Source of the DNA: CBDBFG01 sp965204765
GTDB taxonomy: Bacteria > Pseudomonadota > Alphaproteobacteria > Caedimonadales > UBA9215
DNA: 64,000 nucleotides
Reading direction: 5' to 3'
NCBI GenBank assembly: GCA_965204765.1
Contig: CBDBFG010000002.1
Coordinates: 62,001 to 126,000, forward strand
The stretch's first letter is position 1; every line of letters begins with the position of its first letter. Below, one piece after another: positions 27,526 to 36,746 of the stretch. Under the pieces are notes generated by a model that searched no databases, was not told the origin of the DNA, and was given only the letters and a program-made list of their open reading frames with translations. A program made the translations under genes and the position numbers.

Positions 27526-28008
27526 ATAAATTACATGCGTTAAGGGTTCCATTTACATTGGTTGGAAGATCAACAGTTAGAATCACTATAGGGTAGTATA
27601 TTTCACCTTATAAAGGTGCGATAGATACAAGAAGAAATGTTCACAAGAATCGTGCTGATACAAAAAAAAGCAAACAGCGCAAAGAGAAATACTTACCAAA
27701 AGTTAACTCTAAAACAACGTATGCGTCATATGCAGCACGTAAATTAAGAACAAGTATGTAGTCACGGGTGTAAACCTGTGAAAGATCTATATAGCTCAGA
27801 ACCCATGCGAAAACTCACAGCCCGCACACAATTTGATTGCCAAGAATTAGTTATGCAAAAAAGACAAGTAACAATAATAACAAAAAATGTTTTGTCATAA
27901 TAACTCTTTTTAAAAATCTATATGCAGTCTAGGGGTATAAAAAAAACACTTTGTCAAGAAAAATACAATTCTGATTTCGAATGAAAATAAATAAATATTA
28001 CTGACAGA
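27526..28008. other. Intergenic region with a possible gene remnant
   Basis: No gene with a start is seen. An open stretch at 27597-27761 reads a Lys/Arg-rich sequence ending KTTYASYAARKLRTSM but has no start codon and is bounded by stops, so it may be a fragment of a Lys-rich secreted protein. A stem-loop CACGGGT-GTAA-ACCTGTG follows at 27763-27780 (one G-U pair) without a T-run. Confidence 0.35.
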
Positions 28009-28323
28009 CTAAGGCAAACAATCAATGACTACTCGTTCATTCTTGTGGGCATATCCCAGCACTATCTTTGCTCTTTCTTCTAAGAAATCAAGACATAACG
28101 AATCTGAACGCAGCAATTTGACTCTGTGTAATAATTTATCATGATCTAATTTTAGATTACTTAATTCACTGCTGGCTGTGGATAACGAACCATTCAAAGA
28201 AAAGAGCTTAATCAACCCCCTATCCCCTTGCAATAAATGATATGCAAAATAAATAACCAAGCAAATTATAATGCTTTGTGAGAAATGAGTATTAACGTTT
28301 CTTTTTACATTCCTTAAAGTCAT
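28009..28323 (-). CDS. ftsB: Septum formation initiator FtsB/DivIC-like protein
   Basis: 104 aa. One transmembrane helix (SIIICLVIYFAYHLLQGDRG) is followed by a periplasmic coiled coil (SELSNLKLDHDKLLHRVKLL) and the family's C-terminal DFLEERAKIVLGYAHKNE. The short-helix/GxRGL/coiled-coil/LGY pattern is typical of FtsB-like proteins that link FtsQ and FtsL in the divisome. It lies downstream of tpiA on the same strand, separated by about 300 bp. Confidence 0.85.
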   Translation of the reverse strand: MTLRNVKRNVNTHFSQSIIICLVIYFAYHLLQGDRGLIKLFSLNGSLSTASSELSNLKLDHDKLLHRVKLLRSDSLCLDFLEERAKIVLGYAHKNERVVIDCLP

Positions 28324-28636
28324 ATTTATACTTATATATTTGTGATAGAATACGCAATAAAACTTAAATTTCTATTAAAACTGTTCTCTATTCTATATTT
28401 TAATGACACAAAGGAATTTATTAAATACCCAGCATCATACGCATTATTATCACAATTAAGGCCAAAGCCTATTCTATTGTTTCAACTACGACTTAATTTG
28501 TTCATTACCCAGTCCGGAAAAGATATGCCCTTATTCACCAACCGCTTAATCTTATTAAAACTAACGCATATTCATGCATTTCGTTATCAAATTAGCATCA
28601 GCCAAAAGCAAAACACCACACAAGGCTTTACACGAA
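28324..28636. other. Gap between tpiA and ftsB
   Basis: About 310 bp. A plus-strand open frame (28342-28659) runs through it and into the tpiA 3' end but has no RBS, no recognisable domain and opposes both flanking genes, so I treat it as chance. It probably contains the ftsB promoter on the minus strand. Nothing else was seen. Confidence 0.4.
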
Positions 28637-29389
28637 TCAAATCGCTACACCACCAATAATCGAGCAAAAAGATGAAGCTTGCAAACTCGCCCCACCAACT
28701 AATAGTCCATCAACTTTATCCAAAGCCAATATCCTAGCAGAATTATGCTCGTTAACCGACCCACCATATAAAACCTTAGTTCCTTTATAACCATATTTTT
28801 CTAAAAGTCCATAGATATATTTGCAGATAGGCACAATATCTTGTACTTCGGCAACTTTTCCAGTACCAATTGCCCATACAGGTTCATAAGCAATGATAAT
28901 ATCGTCCAATTTACAATCACGTAAAATTGATAACTGCTCTGCCAATACCTGTTGCGTATGACCATCTTCTTTATGTTGCAAAGTTTCACCGATACACAAA
29001 ATAGGCACTAAACCGTTGCTAACCACATTATATATTTTGCTGGTCAGTGTCTTATTTGTTTCATAATAATGTCGCCTTCGCTCTGAATGACCAATAATAA
29101 CATATTGCACCCCTAAATCTTGCAACATAGATGCGGAATTATCACCAGTATAAGCTCCACAATTATGTTCCGAACAATCCTGTGCACCAATCTTTACATG
29201 CGAATCCATAGAAGACAACAAGTTACGCAATCTATCAAGATATAAGTGGGGTGGACAAATTACTACTTCATTTTTTAAGCTATTATTCTTGCTTAGCTCA
29301 TTGAATGATTGAATGTAATCTTCCATAAATGCACTATTACCATTCATCTTCCAATTTGCTACTATAATTTTGCTATTCTGCTTTAACAT
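28637..29389 (-). CDS. tpiA: Triosephosphate isomerase
   Basis: 250-aa TIM-barrel enzyme interconverting DHAP and glyceraldehyde 3-phosphate. Catalytic Lys in VANWKMNGN, His in YVIIGHSERR, Glu in IIAYEPVWAIGTG, and the phosphate loop YGGSVNEHN with LLVGGASL. All residues are present and length is normal. It starts 4 bp after metG ends, so it is in the metG transcript. With fsa it indicates that some triose/hexose phosphate metabolism is retained. Confidence 0.96.
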   Translation of the reverse strand: MLKQNSKIIVANWKMNGNSAFMEDYIQSFNELSKNNSLKNEVVICPPHLYLDRLRNLLSSMDSHVKIGAQDCSEHNCGAYTGDNSASMLQDLGVQYVIIGHSERRRHYYETNKTLTSKIYNVVSNGLVPILCIGETLQHKEDGHTQQVLAEQLSILRDCKLDDIIIAYEPVWAIGTGKVAEVQDIVPICKYIYGLLEKYGYKGTKVLYGGSVNEHNSARILALDKVDGLLVGGASLQASSFCSIIGGVAI

Positions 29390-29393
29390 TTAT

Positions 29394-30911
29394 TTAATCT
29401 ATCCTAGGAAATATTCCTGTTGGCTTATTTATTTTACCCCTACTCACAATAGGTGCACTCAAAGACTGAATATCTCTTGCACAGCTATCATTAGGTACCC
29501 CAAGTTGATCCAATACCTTAGCGGACCCTTCTGGAATAATTGCTTGCGCTAATACCGCAATATGTCTAATCACCTCAATTAATACATATAATACTGTTTG
29601 CATACGATCAATATCGGTCTTACGCAATGCCCACGGCTGTTCCTGATCTATATATTTATTGGCCAAGGAAATAACTGACCAGATTGTCTCACACATTTTA
29701 TGCAAAGCTTGCTCATCACAATAATTTCTTACCTTATAAACCATTGTACAAGCCTCATCTAAAATAATATTATCTTGGGCAAGCAACGAACCTTTTATTG
29801 GTAAAGTGGCATCCAGATTTTTATAAACAAAAGATAAAGTACGCTGTACCAAATTACCAAAATCATTTGCTAAATCAGAATTAATCCTACGCTTTAGCGC
29901 ACTGTATGAAAAATCTGCATCTCGTCCGAAAGTAACCTCACTAAGCAAAAAATAACGCAATTGATCCGCACCATAATCTTGAACCAATTGAACAGGATCT
30001 ATGACATTACCTAATGACTTAGAAATTTTTTTGCCTTCATTAGTCCACCAACCATGAGAAAAGATCCTTTTAGGCGGATTTAATCCAATAGCCATTAGGA
30101 TAGCCGGCCAATAAACCGCATGGAAACGTAAAATATCTTTTCCAATAATATGCACTGAATTCTGCCAATAATTATTGAATTCACTGGTCTGTTCGGGATA
30201 CCCTAGATAAGAAATATAATTTGGCAAGGCATCAAGCCATACATATATTATATGACCTTCATCTCCCGGCACCGGCACCCCCCAAGAAAATGTACTTCTT
30301 GAAATACATAAATCGTTCAAACCAGACTTTACAAAGCTAATTACTTCATTCATGCGAGCTTTGGGAGCAATAAAACTTGGATTATTCTGGTAATAATCTA
30401 GTAATTTATCCTGCCATTCTGCAAGACGAAAATAATAACACGGCTCTTCTATAAAAGACACATCTGTTCCCGTTGGGGCTTTGCCATTTATTAACTCTGA
30501 TTCTTGATAAAACGCCTCATCTTTTACAGAATACCAGCCAGAATACACCCCTTTATAAATTTGATCATTGGCCAGCAACTTTTTCCATAAACATTGTACT
30601 GCATATCTATGATTAGCATCAGTAGTACGAATAAAATGATCATTCGTAAAGTTAAATAACTTATTCATTGCCACAAAATCTTTATTGGCCTGATCAACAT
30701 AATCCTGAGGCGATATTTGCTTAGTGTTTGCTACCTGCTCTACCTTTTGCCCATGTTCATCGGTACCAGTTAAAAATTTAACCTTACAATTATCTAAACG
30801 TTTGAAACGAGACAAAGTATCCGCTGCAATAGTGGTATAAGCACTACCTACATGAGGCTTGGCGTTCACATAATAAATTGGCGTGGTGACATAATAATAG
30901 TCGTCTTTCAT
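29394..30911 (-). CDS. metG: Methionyl-tRNA synthetase
   Basis: 505-aa class I synthetase. The HIGH-like motif is KPHVGSAYTTI, the KMSKS loop is KKISKSLGNVIDP, and the anticodon-binding helix bundle follows (QEQPWALRKTD). It is the short form without a C-terminal tRNA-binding domain, as in most alphaproteobacteria. It is followed by tpiA 4 bp away; holB lies 80 bp upstream. Confidence 0.96.
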   Translation of the reverse strand: MKDDYYYVTTPIYYVNAKPHVGSAYTTIAADTLSRFKRLDNCKVKFLTGTDEHGQKVEQVANTKQISPQDYVDQANKDFVAMNKLFNFTNDHFIRTTDANHRYAVQCLWKKLLANDQIYKGVYSGWYSVKDEAFYQESELINGKAPTGTDVSFIEEPCYYFRLAEWQDKLLDYYQNNPSFIAPKARMNEVISFVKSGLNDLCISRSTFSWGVPVPGDEGHIIYVWLDALPNYISYLGYPEQTSEFNNYWQNSVHIIGKDILRFHAVYWPAILMAIGLNPPKRIFSHGWWTNEGKKISKSLGNVIDPVQLVQDYGADQLRYFLLSEVTFGRDADFSYSALKRRINSDLANDFGNLVQRTLSFVYKNLDATLPIKGSLLAQDNIILDEACTMVYKVRNYCDEQALHKMCETIWSVISLANKYIDQEQPWALRKTDIDRMQTVLYVLIEVIRHIAVLAQAIIPEGSAKVLDQLGVPNDSCARDIQSLSAPIVSRGKINKPTGIFPRID

Positions 30912-30991
30912 TTACAAACCTTAAATACTTTAATTATCGTCATTCCTTTTAATTTTTATCTACATATATAAACTATATCAATAAAAAATTA

Positions 30992-32035
30992 TTATCTTTT
31001 CACACTAGTATATGCCACGCCAAGCAACTTATGCATAATCACTAAGAATGTGTGCTTTTTATCTAAATTAAAGACATGGCAATCATTAATTATACCTTGT
31101 ATAGCAAACCAGTTCTTAATTAGTATTTCATTGTTATCGCTGTTGAATAACCAATTTAACTCATTAATTTTTGCCGTTTTACAATTCAAGATAATATTAT
31201 GCGATATCCAAAACTGTAAAAAATCACAGAACCATTCCCAAGCCATCATCGGTGACTCACTATTAAGCAAATAATTATTGTAAAAACTATACAAACCTGT
31301 GAACTTACTCTCTCGACTATCACTAACTATCGCAAGAAAATCCCGATAAAACTCATCACCACCCAGCTTAATAGCAGCAAGTAATAATCCGGGAGTAATA
31401 TTGGCTATATTTGACAGATAAGATATATTATCAACCGCAACCTCTTGTGATTTTAATACATCCATTGTCTGATCAGAACTTAAGGAATCAAAAGAAATAA
31501 CCTGACACCTCGACCTAATCGTCGGTAACACATTATAAATATTATGACTGATCAGTAACAGTAAACATTTATTAGGTGGTTCTTCTAGTATCTTTAATAA
31601 AGAATTTGCCCCTGCTATTGCTAAATCATCAACACTATCTATGATAGCAATCCTCCAGTTATTATTGACCGAAGTTTGATTGAAAAATTTAACTATTTTT
31701 TTTACATGATCTAGAGGAATATCTTTACTTAACGCGCCTTGAGCAGTTTGTCTACTTATAGACAAACAATCGGGATGACTATTAGCAAAAATTAATGCAT
31801 CATTATTACTAAAGCTTGTTATTTCATCAGCACCAAACAAATCTATATTTCTATTTAAAATAGCGCGCGATAAATTGTACGCAGCAGTTGCCTTGCCAAC
31901 TCCCTTACAACCTGTAAAAATGATACTGTGCGACAAGGTGTCGTTATGGTATAACTTCCTTATCTGTTGCACTACATTTTTATGACCAAATAACTTACTA
32001 ACCTGATTAGGACAAAGATTTAACTCTTGGCTCAT
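30992..32035 (-). CDS. holB: DNA polymerase III subunit delta'
   Basis: 347-aa clamp-loader subunit. N-terminal AAA+ domain with P-loop FTGCKGVGKATAAYNLS, the DnaX-like LLKILEEPPNKCLLLLIS, and the SRC motif IRSRCQVISF. The C-terminal half diverges, as usual. It starts 11 bp after tmk ends; tmk-holB-metG is the conserved alphaproteobacterial order. Confidence 0.93.
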   Translation of the reverse strand: MSQELNLCPNQVSKLFGHKNVVQQIRKLYHNDTLSHSIIFTGCKGVGKATAAYNLSRAILNRNIDLFGADEITSFSNNDALIFANSHPDCLSISRQTAQGALSKDIPLDHVKKIVKFFNQTSVNNNWRIAIIDSVDDLAIAGANSLLKILEEPPNKCLLLLISHNIYNVLPTIRSRCQVISFDSLSSDQTMDVLKSQEVAVDNISYLSNIANITPGLLLAAIKLGGDEFYRDFLAIVSDSRESKFTGLYSFYNNYLLNSESPMMAWEWFCDFLQFWISHNIILNCKTAKINELNWLFNSDNNEILIKNWFAIQGIINDCHVFNLDKKHTFLVIMHKLLGVAYTSVKR

Positions 32036-32046
32036 GTGTCGCCGTA

Positions 32047-32679
32047 CTATAAAATTTTATCAATATTAACTATAATGTTTTGAGATATTTCTTCAATGTT
32101 TAAATTGGCATCTATACGAACACATCTGTCCTTATTAGCTGCACAAAGTTCCTCAAAACCCTTTTGTACTTTGCATAGAAAAGTATTATCCTTGTTTTCA
32201 AATCTTGTTTCACCTTTATTATCACGATTGTTAGTTCTTTTTAATCCTATTTGGAAATCAACATCAAAAACAAAGGTCAAATGAGGTCTAAACCGTTCTT
32301 CGACAATGTGATCATAAACCATCTCCAGAAAATGTTTTGATAAATTTTGTGCTACACCTTGATAGACGTAAGACGAATCATAAAACCTATCACAAATTAC
32401 CCATTTCCCTTGCATAAGGGCAGGTTTAATTACTTTTTCCACATGGTCTCTGCGCGCTGCACTAAATAATAAATATTCTGTTACCGCATCTATTTTAATA
32501 TCATTATTTTGCACTACAATATTTCTTATCTGTTCTGCAAATCTTGTACCACCAGGTTCTCTGGTTACGATATGAGGAATATTTTTACCGTTTAAATAAT
32601 TAGATAACAAGGATATCTGAGTAGTTTTGCCACTACCATCAACACCTTCAAATGTAATAAAATGGTTCGCTCTATTCAT
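32047..32679 (-). CDS. tmk: Thymidylate kinase
   Basis: 210 aa; phosphorylates dTMP to dTDP. P-loop FEGVDGSGKTTQISLL, the DR(Y/F) motif in VICDRFYDSSYVYQG, TREPGGT and LFSAARRDHVEKVI are all visible. It lies between dacA (24 bp upstream) and holB (11 bp downstream) in one operon. Confidence 0.96.
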   Translation of the reverse strand: MNRANHFITFEGVDGSGKTTQISLLSNYLNGKNIPHIVTREPGGTRFAEQIRNIVVQNNDIKIDAVTEYLLFSAARRDHVEKVIKPALMQGKWVICDRFYDSSYVYQGVAQNLSKHFLEMVYDHIVEERFRPHLTFVFDVDFQIGLKRTNNRDNKGETRFENKDNTFLCKVQKGFEELCAANKDRCVRIDANLNIEEISQNIIVNIDKIL

Positions 32680-32703
32680 GATAAATTTGCTTAACTATAG
32701 CTA

Positions 32704-33840
32704 TCAACTACCAAAGATCAAGTATTTAACCGCCAAAAATATTCTTAAAAATATATTAGCTTTTTCTACGTCCCTAGACACGACTAATGGATATTCTGCA
32801 GCCTCCTTACCAGGAACATAAACCATAAGTTTAGCTACTATATCTCCTTTTTTAATAGGAGCAGATAAAGGAGCATTATAAACTAATTCTACCTTCACAT
32901 TTTTTAATTTTGATCTTGGTGCAGTAATCATGACATCGGTTAAAGCTAGCAAAGGTATTTTATTTTGCTTACCCATCCACACATCCGCATATTCCACTAT
33001 ATCACTATGCGCTTTAAATAACGTTTCCGTGGTATAATAACGAAATCCCCAACTCATTAGTCTCTTTGAGTCTATTGCTCTCTCCTTAGTAGACTTACAT
33101 CCATTAATTACCAAAAGCAATCTGCGCCCCTCTTTTTTAACAGAAGCAACCAATCCAAATCCTCCAGCATCAGTTTGCCCAGTTTTTAATCCATCACAAC
33201 CTGAACAAGAATAAAGCAAAGGGTTTCTATTCCTTTGGGTAATACCATTATATTCAAAAGAAATTTCGCTATAAAAAGGATAATATTCTGGAAAATCTTT
33301 AATGGTCCGCTCTGCTATTTTTGCTATATCATATGCTGACATCAAAGGATCACCATCTGGTAACCCAGTGGAATTAGTAAAATAAGCAGTATATGCCCCT
33401 AGTTCTTTGGCTTTTTGCTGCATAAGCTCTACAAATGCCTCTTCACTACCGGCAATACCTTCGGCCAACGCAACCGCCGCATCATTACCAGATTGCACTA
33501 TTAAACCACGTAATAAATCTATAACTTGCACTTTAGAACCAACATTTAAAAAAGTCCTAGATCCTTCTGCTCCTTTAGCCCAAGCTCGCTTGCTAACAAC
33601 GAATTTATCTTCCATAGTTAAGGTGCGATTTTTTAGTTCATTGAACGCCATATAGGCGGTCATTATTTTAGCCATAGAAGATGGTGGTAATGGAGTATCA
33701 GCGTTCTTTGAAAACAATATAGTATTACTAGTTAAATCAATTAGTAAAGCTTGCTTTGCAGGTATGTTAATTGTACTGGCATAAATATAAGATAGACCAC
33801 AAAACAAAACCACTAAACTTTTTATAATAAGTTTTTGCAT
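32704..33840 (-). CDS. dacA: D-alanyl-D-alanine carboxypeptidase (PBP5/6 type)
   Basis: 378 aa from ATG 33840; the longer open frame adds 20 residues without a signal peptide, whereas MQKLIIKSLVVLFCGLSYIYA is a good one. Active-site SMAK (Ser55, Lys58), SGN in VQSGNDAAVALAEG and KTG in CDGLKTGQTDAGG are all present, followed by the C-terminal PBP5-associated domain and an amphipathic membrane-binding end. It trims peptidoglycan pentapeptides, so this organism retains a murein wall. It is the first gene of dacA-tmk-holB-metG-tpiA. Confidence 0.95.
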   Translation of the reverse strand: MQKLIIKSLVVLFCGLSYIYASTINIPAKQALLIDLTSNTILFSKNADTPLPPSSMAKIMTAYMAFNELKNRTLTMEDKFVVSKRAWAKGAEGSRTFLNVGSKVQVIDLLRGLIVQSGNDAAVALAEGIAGSEEAFVELMQQKAKELGAYTAYFTNSTGLPDGDPLMSAYDIAKIAERTIKDFPEYYPFYSEISFEYNGITQRNRNPLLYSCSGCDGLKTGQTDAGGFGLVASVKKEGRRLLLVINGCKSTKERAIDSKRLMSWGFRYYTTETLFKAHSDIVEYADVWMGKQNKIPLLALTDVMITAPRSKLKNVKVELVYNAPLSAPIKKGDIVAKLMVYVPGKEAAEYPLVVSRDVEKANIFLRIFLAVKYLIFGS

Positions 33841-34126
33841 ATATTCCCCATAATAGAAATTAAAAACACTTGAACCTGAACCAACATCAATAAGAGTCAA
33901 CCGAATTGTAACAAAAATCCAATAATTTACAATCCAAATCTATCAAATCATGCTTTTTATTACATAAATTTATTATAATATTTTGTTAGTAAACATATCA
34001 TCCCGTTTACCTGCAGATAACAATCGATTTTTTAGTAGCGCCTATCAAACTAATAAAAATTGCTGTGATACAATTAATCATTTGACTAGAATCATGCTAA
34101 TTCATAGAATATTTTAGTGTGTTTTG

Positions 34127-34792
34127 ATGGCGGAGAAAAACGTGAGAAAAAAAATATATATCTCGATAGTGGCTATAGGATGTGCTGTATCAGCGTGTTT
34201 ATTTATAAAAAAGTTTTGTTTTAACAATAAACATGGGTATCACCTCGGCAATGCAAAGAACAAAAAAACAGTCACAATTCTGCACAGCAAAAATAGCGGT
34301 CAAGCCCTTATCGGGGGAGACTTTAACTTAATCGACCACAATGGACAAAAAAAGACTCTTGCTGATTTTAAGGGCAAATTTATGCTGGTCTATTTTGGCT
34401 ATAGTTTTTGTCCCGATATTTGTCCAGCAGCATTAAACAACATCACCCATGCTCTAAAAATGATCCCTCATGAAAAACTTAAAAATATCAATCCCATATT
34501 TATCACCGTTGACCCAGAGAGAGATGATGTCAGGCATTTACAAATGTATATCAACAACTATCACGAACTATTTATCGCTCTTACTGGCAATAGGAAACAA
34601 ATTGATCAAATTATACAAAAATATAAAGTATATGCTCAAAAAGCTACTCCTGATGGTACATCTACGGAATATCTAATTGATCATTCATCTATAATTTACT
34701 TGATGGATAGACAAGGAAGATTTATCACCTCGTTTAATCATCAAACACCACCGAAAGAAATATTTACTACTTTAACCAAATATTTAAAATAA
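34127..34792 (+). CDS. SCO1/SenC family copper chaperone
   Basis: 221 aa from ATG 34127. N-terminal membrane anchor (KIYISIVAIGCAVSACLFI), then a thioredoxin-fold domain with the copper-binding CPDICP motif in YFGYSFCPDICPAALN and the distal His in YLIDHSSIIYLMD. These proteins insert copper into the CuA centre of cytochrome oxidase, so aerobic respiration is implied. The DsbA-like gene follows 18 bp downstream. Confidence 0.92.
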   Translation: MAEKNVRKKIYISIVAIGCAVSACLFIKKFCFNNKHGYHLGNAKNKKTVTILHSKNSGQALIGGDFNLIDHNGQKKTLADFKGKFMLVYFGYSFCPDICPAALNNITHALKMIPHEKLKNINPIFITVDPERDDVRHLQMYINNYHELFIALTGNRKQIDQIIQKYKVYAQKATPDGTSTEYLIDHSSIIYLMDRQGRFITSFNHQTPPKEIFTTLTKYLK

Positions 34793-34810
34793 CAATAAAG
34801 AATTCCAATT

Positions 34811-35482
34811 ATGAAGCAATTATTAATCATTTTATATCTATTATCTATAGGCATCCTATGTGCACAAGATACCAAGGAAACTATACCAGAGCTACCTGAT
34901 CTAGTAATAGGGTCAGAGCAAGCACAAGTAACACTAATAGAATATTCTTCTATTAATTGTGGATATTGCGGATATTTTCATAATGAAATGTTTGCACATA
35001 TATATAACAAGTTTATTAAAACTGGAAAAATTAGATATATATATCGACACTTTCCTATAGATTTTCAAGCAGTGCAAGCTATGGTAATCATTGCTAAACA
35101 GCCACCGGAACAATGGTATAACCTTATAACCAAAGCCTATAAACACCAAGAAGAATGGGTGATGGAAGAAAACCTAACTCAATTTACTCAAATTCTGGGC
35201 TTGAATCATATCAAAGACATAGCAAAGTATAAGGACTGTGAAGAAACTAAAGCTTTGGTAGGTGCCAAACGTTACAATGCTGAACAACACATGCAAATTG
35301 AGGCTACTCCTATATTTATACTGGAATATAAAGAAAACGGTACAGAAAAACAAAAAATGATTGATGATGAATTACCATCATTAGAAAATATGATAAAAAC
35401 GATAAATTATGCCCTTTATGATCCCGCAAAGTTACAGAAAAAAAAGGGAATATGCGCATTTTTCCAAAGATTGTTTAAGTAA
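34811..35482 (+). CDS. DsbA-family thiol:disulfide oxidoreductase
   Basis: 223 aa. Signal peptide MKQLLIILYLLSIGILCAQD, then a thioredoxin fold with active site CGYC (Cys50, Cys53) in INCGYCGYFHNEMFAHI, the helical insertion, and cis-Pro in IEATPIFILEY. This is the DsbA/DsbC-like group often used as an oxidoreductase or cytochrome oxidase assembly factor. Its pairing with SCO1 suggests a role in CuA-site reduction, although general disulfide formation in the many Cys-containing secreted proteins is equally possible. Confidence 0.88.
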   Translation: MKQLLIILYLLSIGILCAQDTKETIPELPDLVIGSEQAQVTLIEYSSINCGYCGYFHNEMFAHIYNKFIKTGKIRYIYRHFPIDFQAVQAMVIIAKQPPEQWYNLITKAYKHQEEWVMEENLTQFTQILGLNHIKDIAKYKDCEETKALVGAKRYNAEQHMQIEATPIFILEYKENGTEKQKMIDDELPSLENMIKTINYALYDPAKLQKKKGICAFFQRLFK

Positions 35483-35966
35483 CGCCACCTAATCTTAAAT
35501 AACTTAAGATCTGTATAATACTGCAAGCACATTGCAGTAGAAAAACACACGACAAGGCTGAACTGTCACAAGATTTATTAGTACCAACAAATATTATTGC
35601 TTTCTAAAATGAGAAACCGCTATACCTAAACTATACATAATAAACACTCCACCAGGTGAATCCTATGCTCTGTTGCTCGATCCCATAGCTCAAGAGCAGT
35701 CTGCTCTTTCACCACTCCCTTATCTTGTTGCCCTATATAGTTTGTATCCTTCCCCACCAACATGGCACAAGGATACAGTATCCCTGCTCTGCGCGCTCTG
35801 TAACAAAATTACAAGCTAATATTAGAAAAATAGTTATGGTTATTTCCTAATATAATTTATTCACATAAGTTTCTTAGCGCTATGAGACATGCAACATTAC
35901 TAAGTAATATAGAGGGAAAAAACCGCGCAACAGTTAATCTACCATACCCAATCTTAAACAAGACAT
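35483..35966. other. Intergenic region with a GC-richer, structured island
   Basis: The segment about 35620-35815 is visibly richer in G and C than its surroundings and holds two perfect odd-centred palindromes: AAGAGCAG-T-CTGCTCTT (35692-35708) and GGATAC-A-GTATCC (35771-35783). On the minus strand a 45-codon frame (35626-35763) contains GKDTNYIGQQDKG and LELWDRATEHRIHL, with no RBS. It may be a structured RNA or a gene remnant from another source; I cannot decide. Confidence 0.4.
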
Positions 35967-36746
35967 TTATGATGTATTACGCACAGCAGCCGCAAGCAAA
36001 GGAGTATTACCGCTTGTAATATCATCATGATATGGCTTAGATAAATCAGCTTTTAGGATACGATAAATAGTGATATTTCTTTGTGATACGTTATCACATT
36101 CAAGCAACAACCTTTTGCTAGATGCCAATTCTACTCTTTTGTGATGCGGTAACATCCTTAAAGTACGCAATAAACAAAGCTTCAGATTTATATCAACAAT
36201 ATCTATGTTGTCGAAATAATCATCCATAGCTAACAGCTCACTGCGTTCAGATTGCGCAATACTACCCAACAATTGCAACAAATCATCACAATCATTTGTG
36301 TTGCATACTCCTCTAAATAATCTATCAATATATGGTGCGGTTATTTCTCTTTCTGTTTCCGGTATTAACATTAAAGCTTGATTAAAATGAGGAGAACTAT
36401 TAAAAGGAGAAAAAGTTACTATCTTCAGCTTCCTTTCAAGTAACTGTGTTAGTGAAAATGGAGTTGTTGAAGTATGATGGGGTCTAGCAACTGTTACTTT
36501 TCTTTCAAGTAACTGTGTTAGTGAAAATGGAGTTGTTGAAGTATTATGAGGTCTAGCAACTGTTACTTTCCTTTCATGTAACTCTATTGCGGAAAATGGA
36601 TTTGTTGAAGTATTATGAGGTCTAGCAAATGTTGTTTTTCTTTCAAGTAACTGTGTTAGTGAAAATGGATTTTTTGATGGCATGTAATACGCTCGCTGAC
36701 AATAAACTTGTTGTAACAGCAATAAAACTACTAATAATGTACGCAT
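35967..36746 (-). CDS. Secreted protein with 23-residue repeats and truncated ankyrin-like end
   Basis: 259 aa. Signal peptide MRTLLVVLLLLQQVYC. Residues 26-106 are three full and one partial copies of a 23-residue repeat (TPFSLTQLLERKVTVARPH + NTST). The remainder is helical (about 120-240), and the last residues, DDITSGNTPLLAAAVRNTS, read like the start of an ankyrin repeat, cut by the stop codon. This suggests loss of a longer ankyrin domain or a very short capping unit. A near-match CtrA site (TTAA-N7-TTAT, 36800-36814) lies 53 bp upstream. Effector or adhesin is inferred. Confidence 0.75.
   Translation of the reverse strand: MRTLLVVLLLLQQVYCQRAYYMPSKNPFSLTQLLERKTTFARPHNTSTNPFSAIELHERKVTVARPHNTSTTPFSLTQLLERKVTVARPHHTSTTPFSLTQLLERKLKIVTFSPFNSSPHFNQALMLIPETEREITAPYIDRLFRGVCNTNDCDDLLQLLGSIAQSERSELLAMDDYFDNIDIVDINLKLCLLRTLRMLPHHKRVELASSKRLLLECDNVSQRNITIYRILKADLSKPYHDDITSGNTPLLAAAVRNTS
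36429..36671 (-). repeat. 69-bp tandem repeat inside the secreted-protein gene
   Basis: About 3.5 copies of a 69-bp unit coding for the 23-residue repeat. The unit length is a multiple of three, so copy-number change keeps the frame. Copies 3 and 4 share long identical DNA stretches, while copy 2 is more diverged, which indicates recent duplication. Confidence 0.85.

Noticed and set aside
28342..28659. 105-codon plus-strand frame between ftsB and tpiA
   Set aside because: Opposes both neighbours, overlaps the tpiA 3' end, has no RBS and no recognisable domain or signal peptide.
35626..35763. 45-codon minus-strand frame with GKDTNYIGQQDKG
   Set aside because: No RBS, no signal peptide and overlap with strong palindromes; reported only as part of the GC-richer island.
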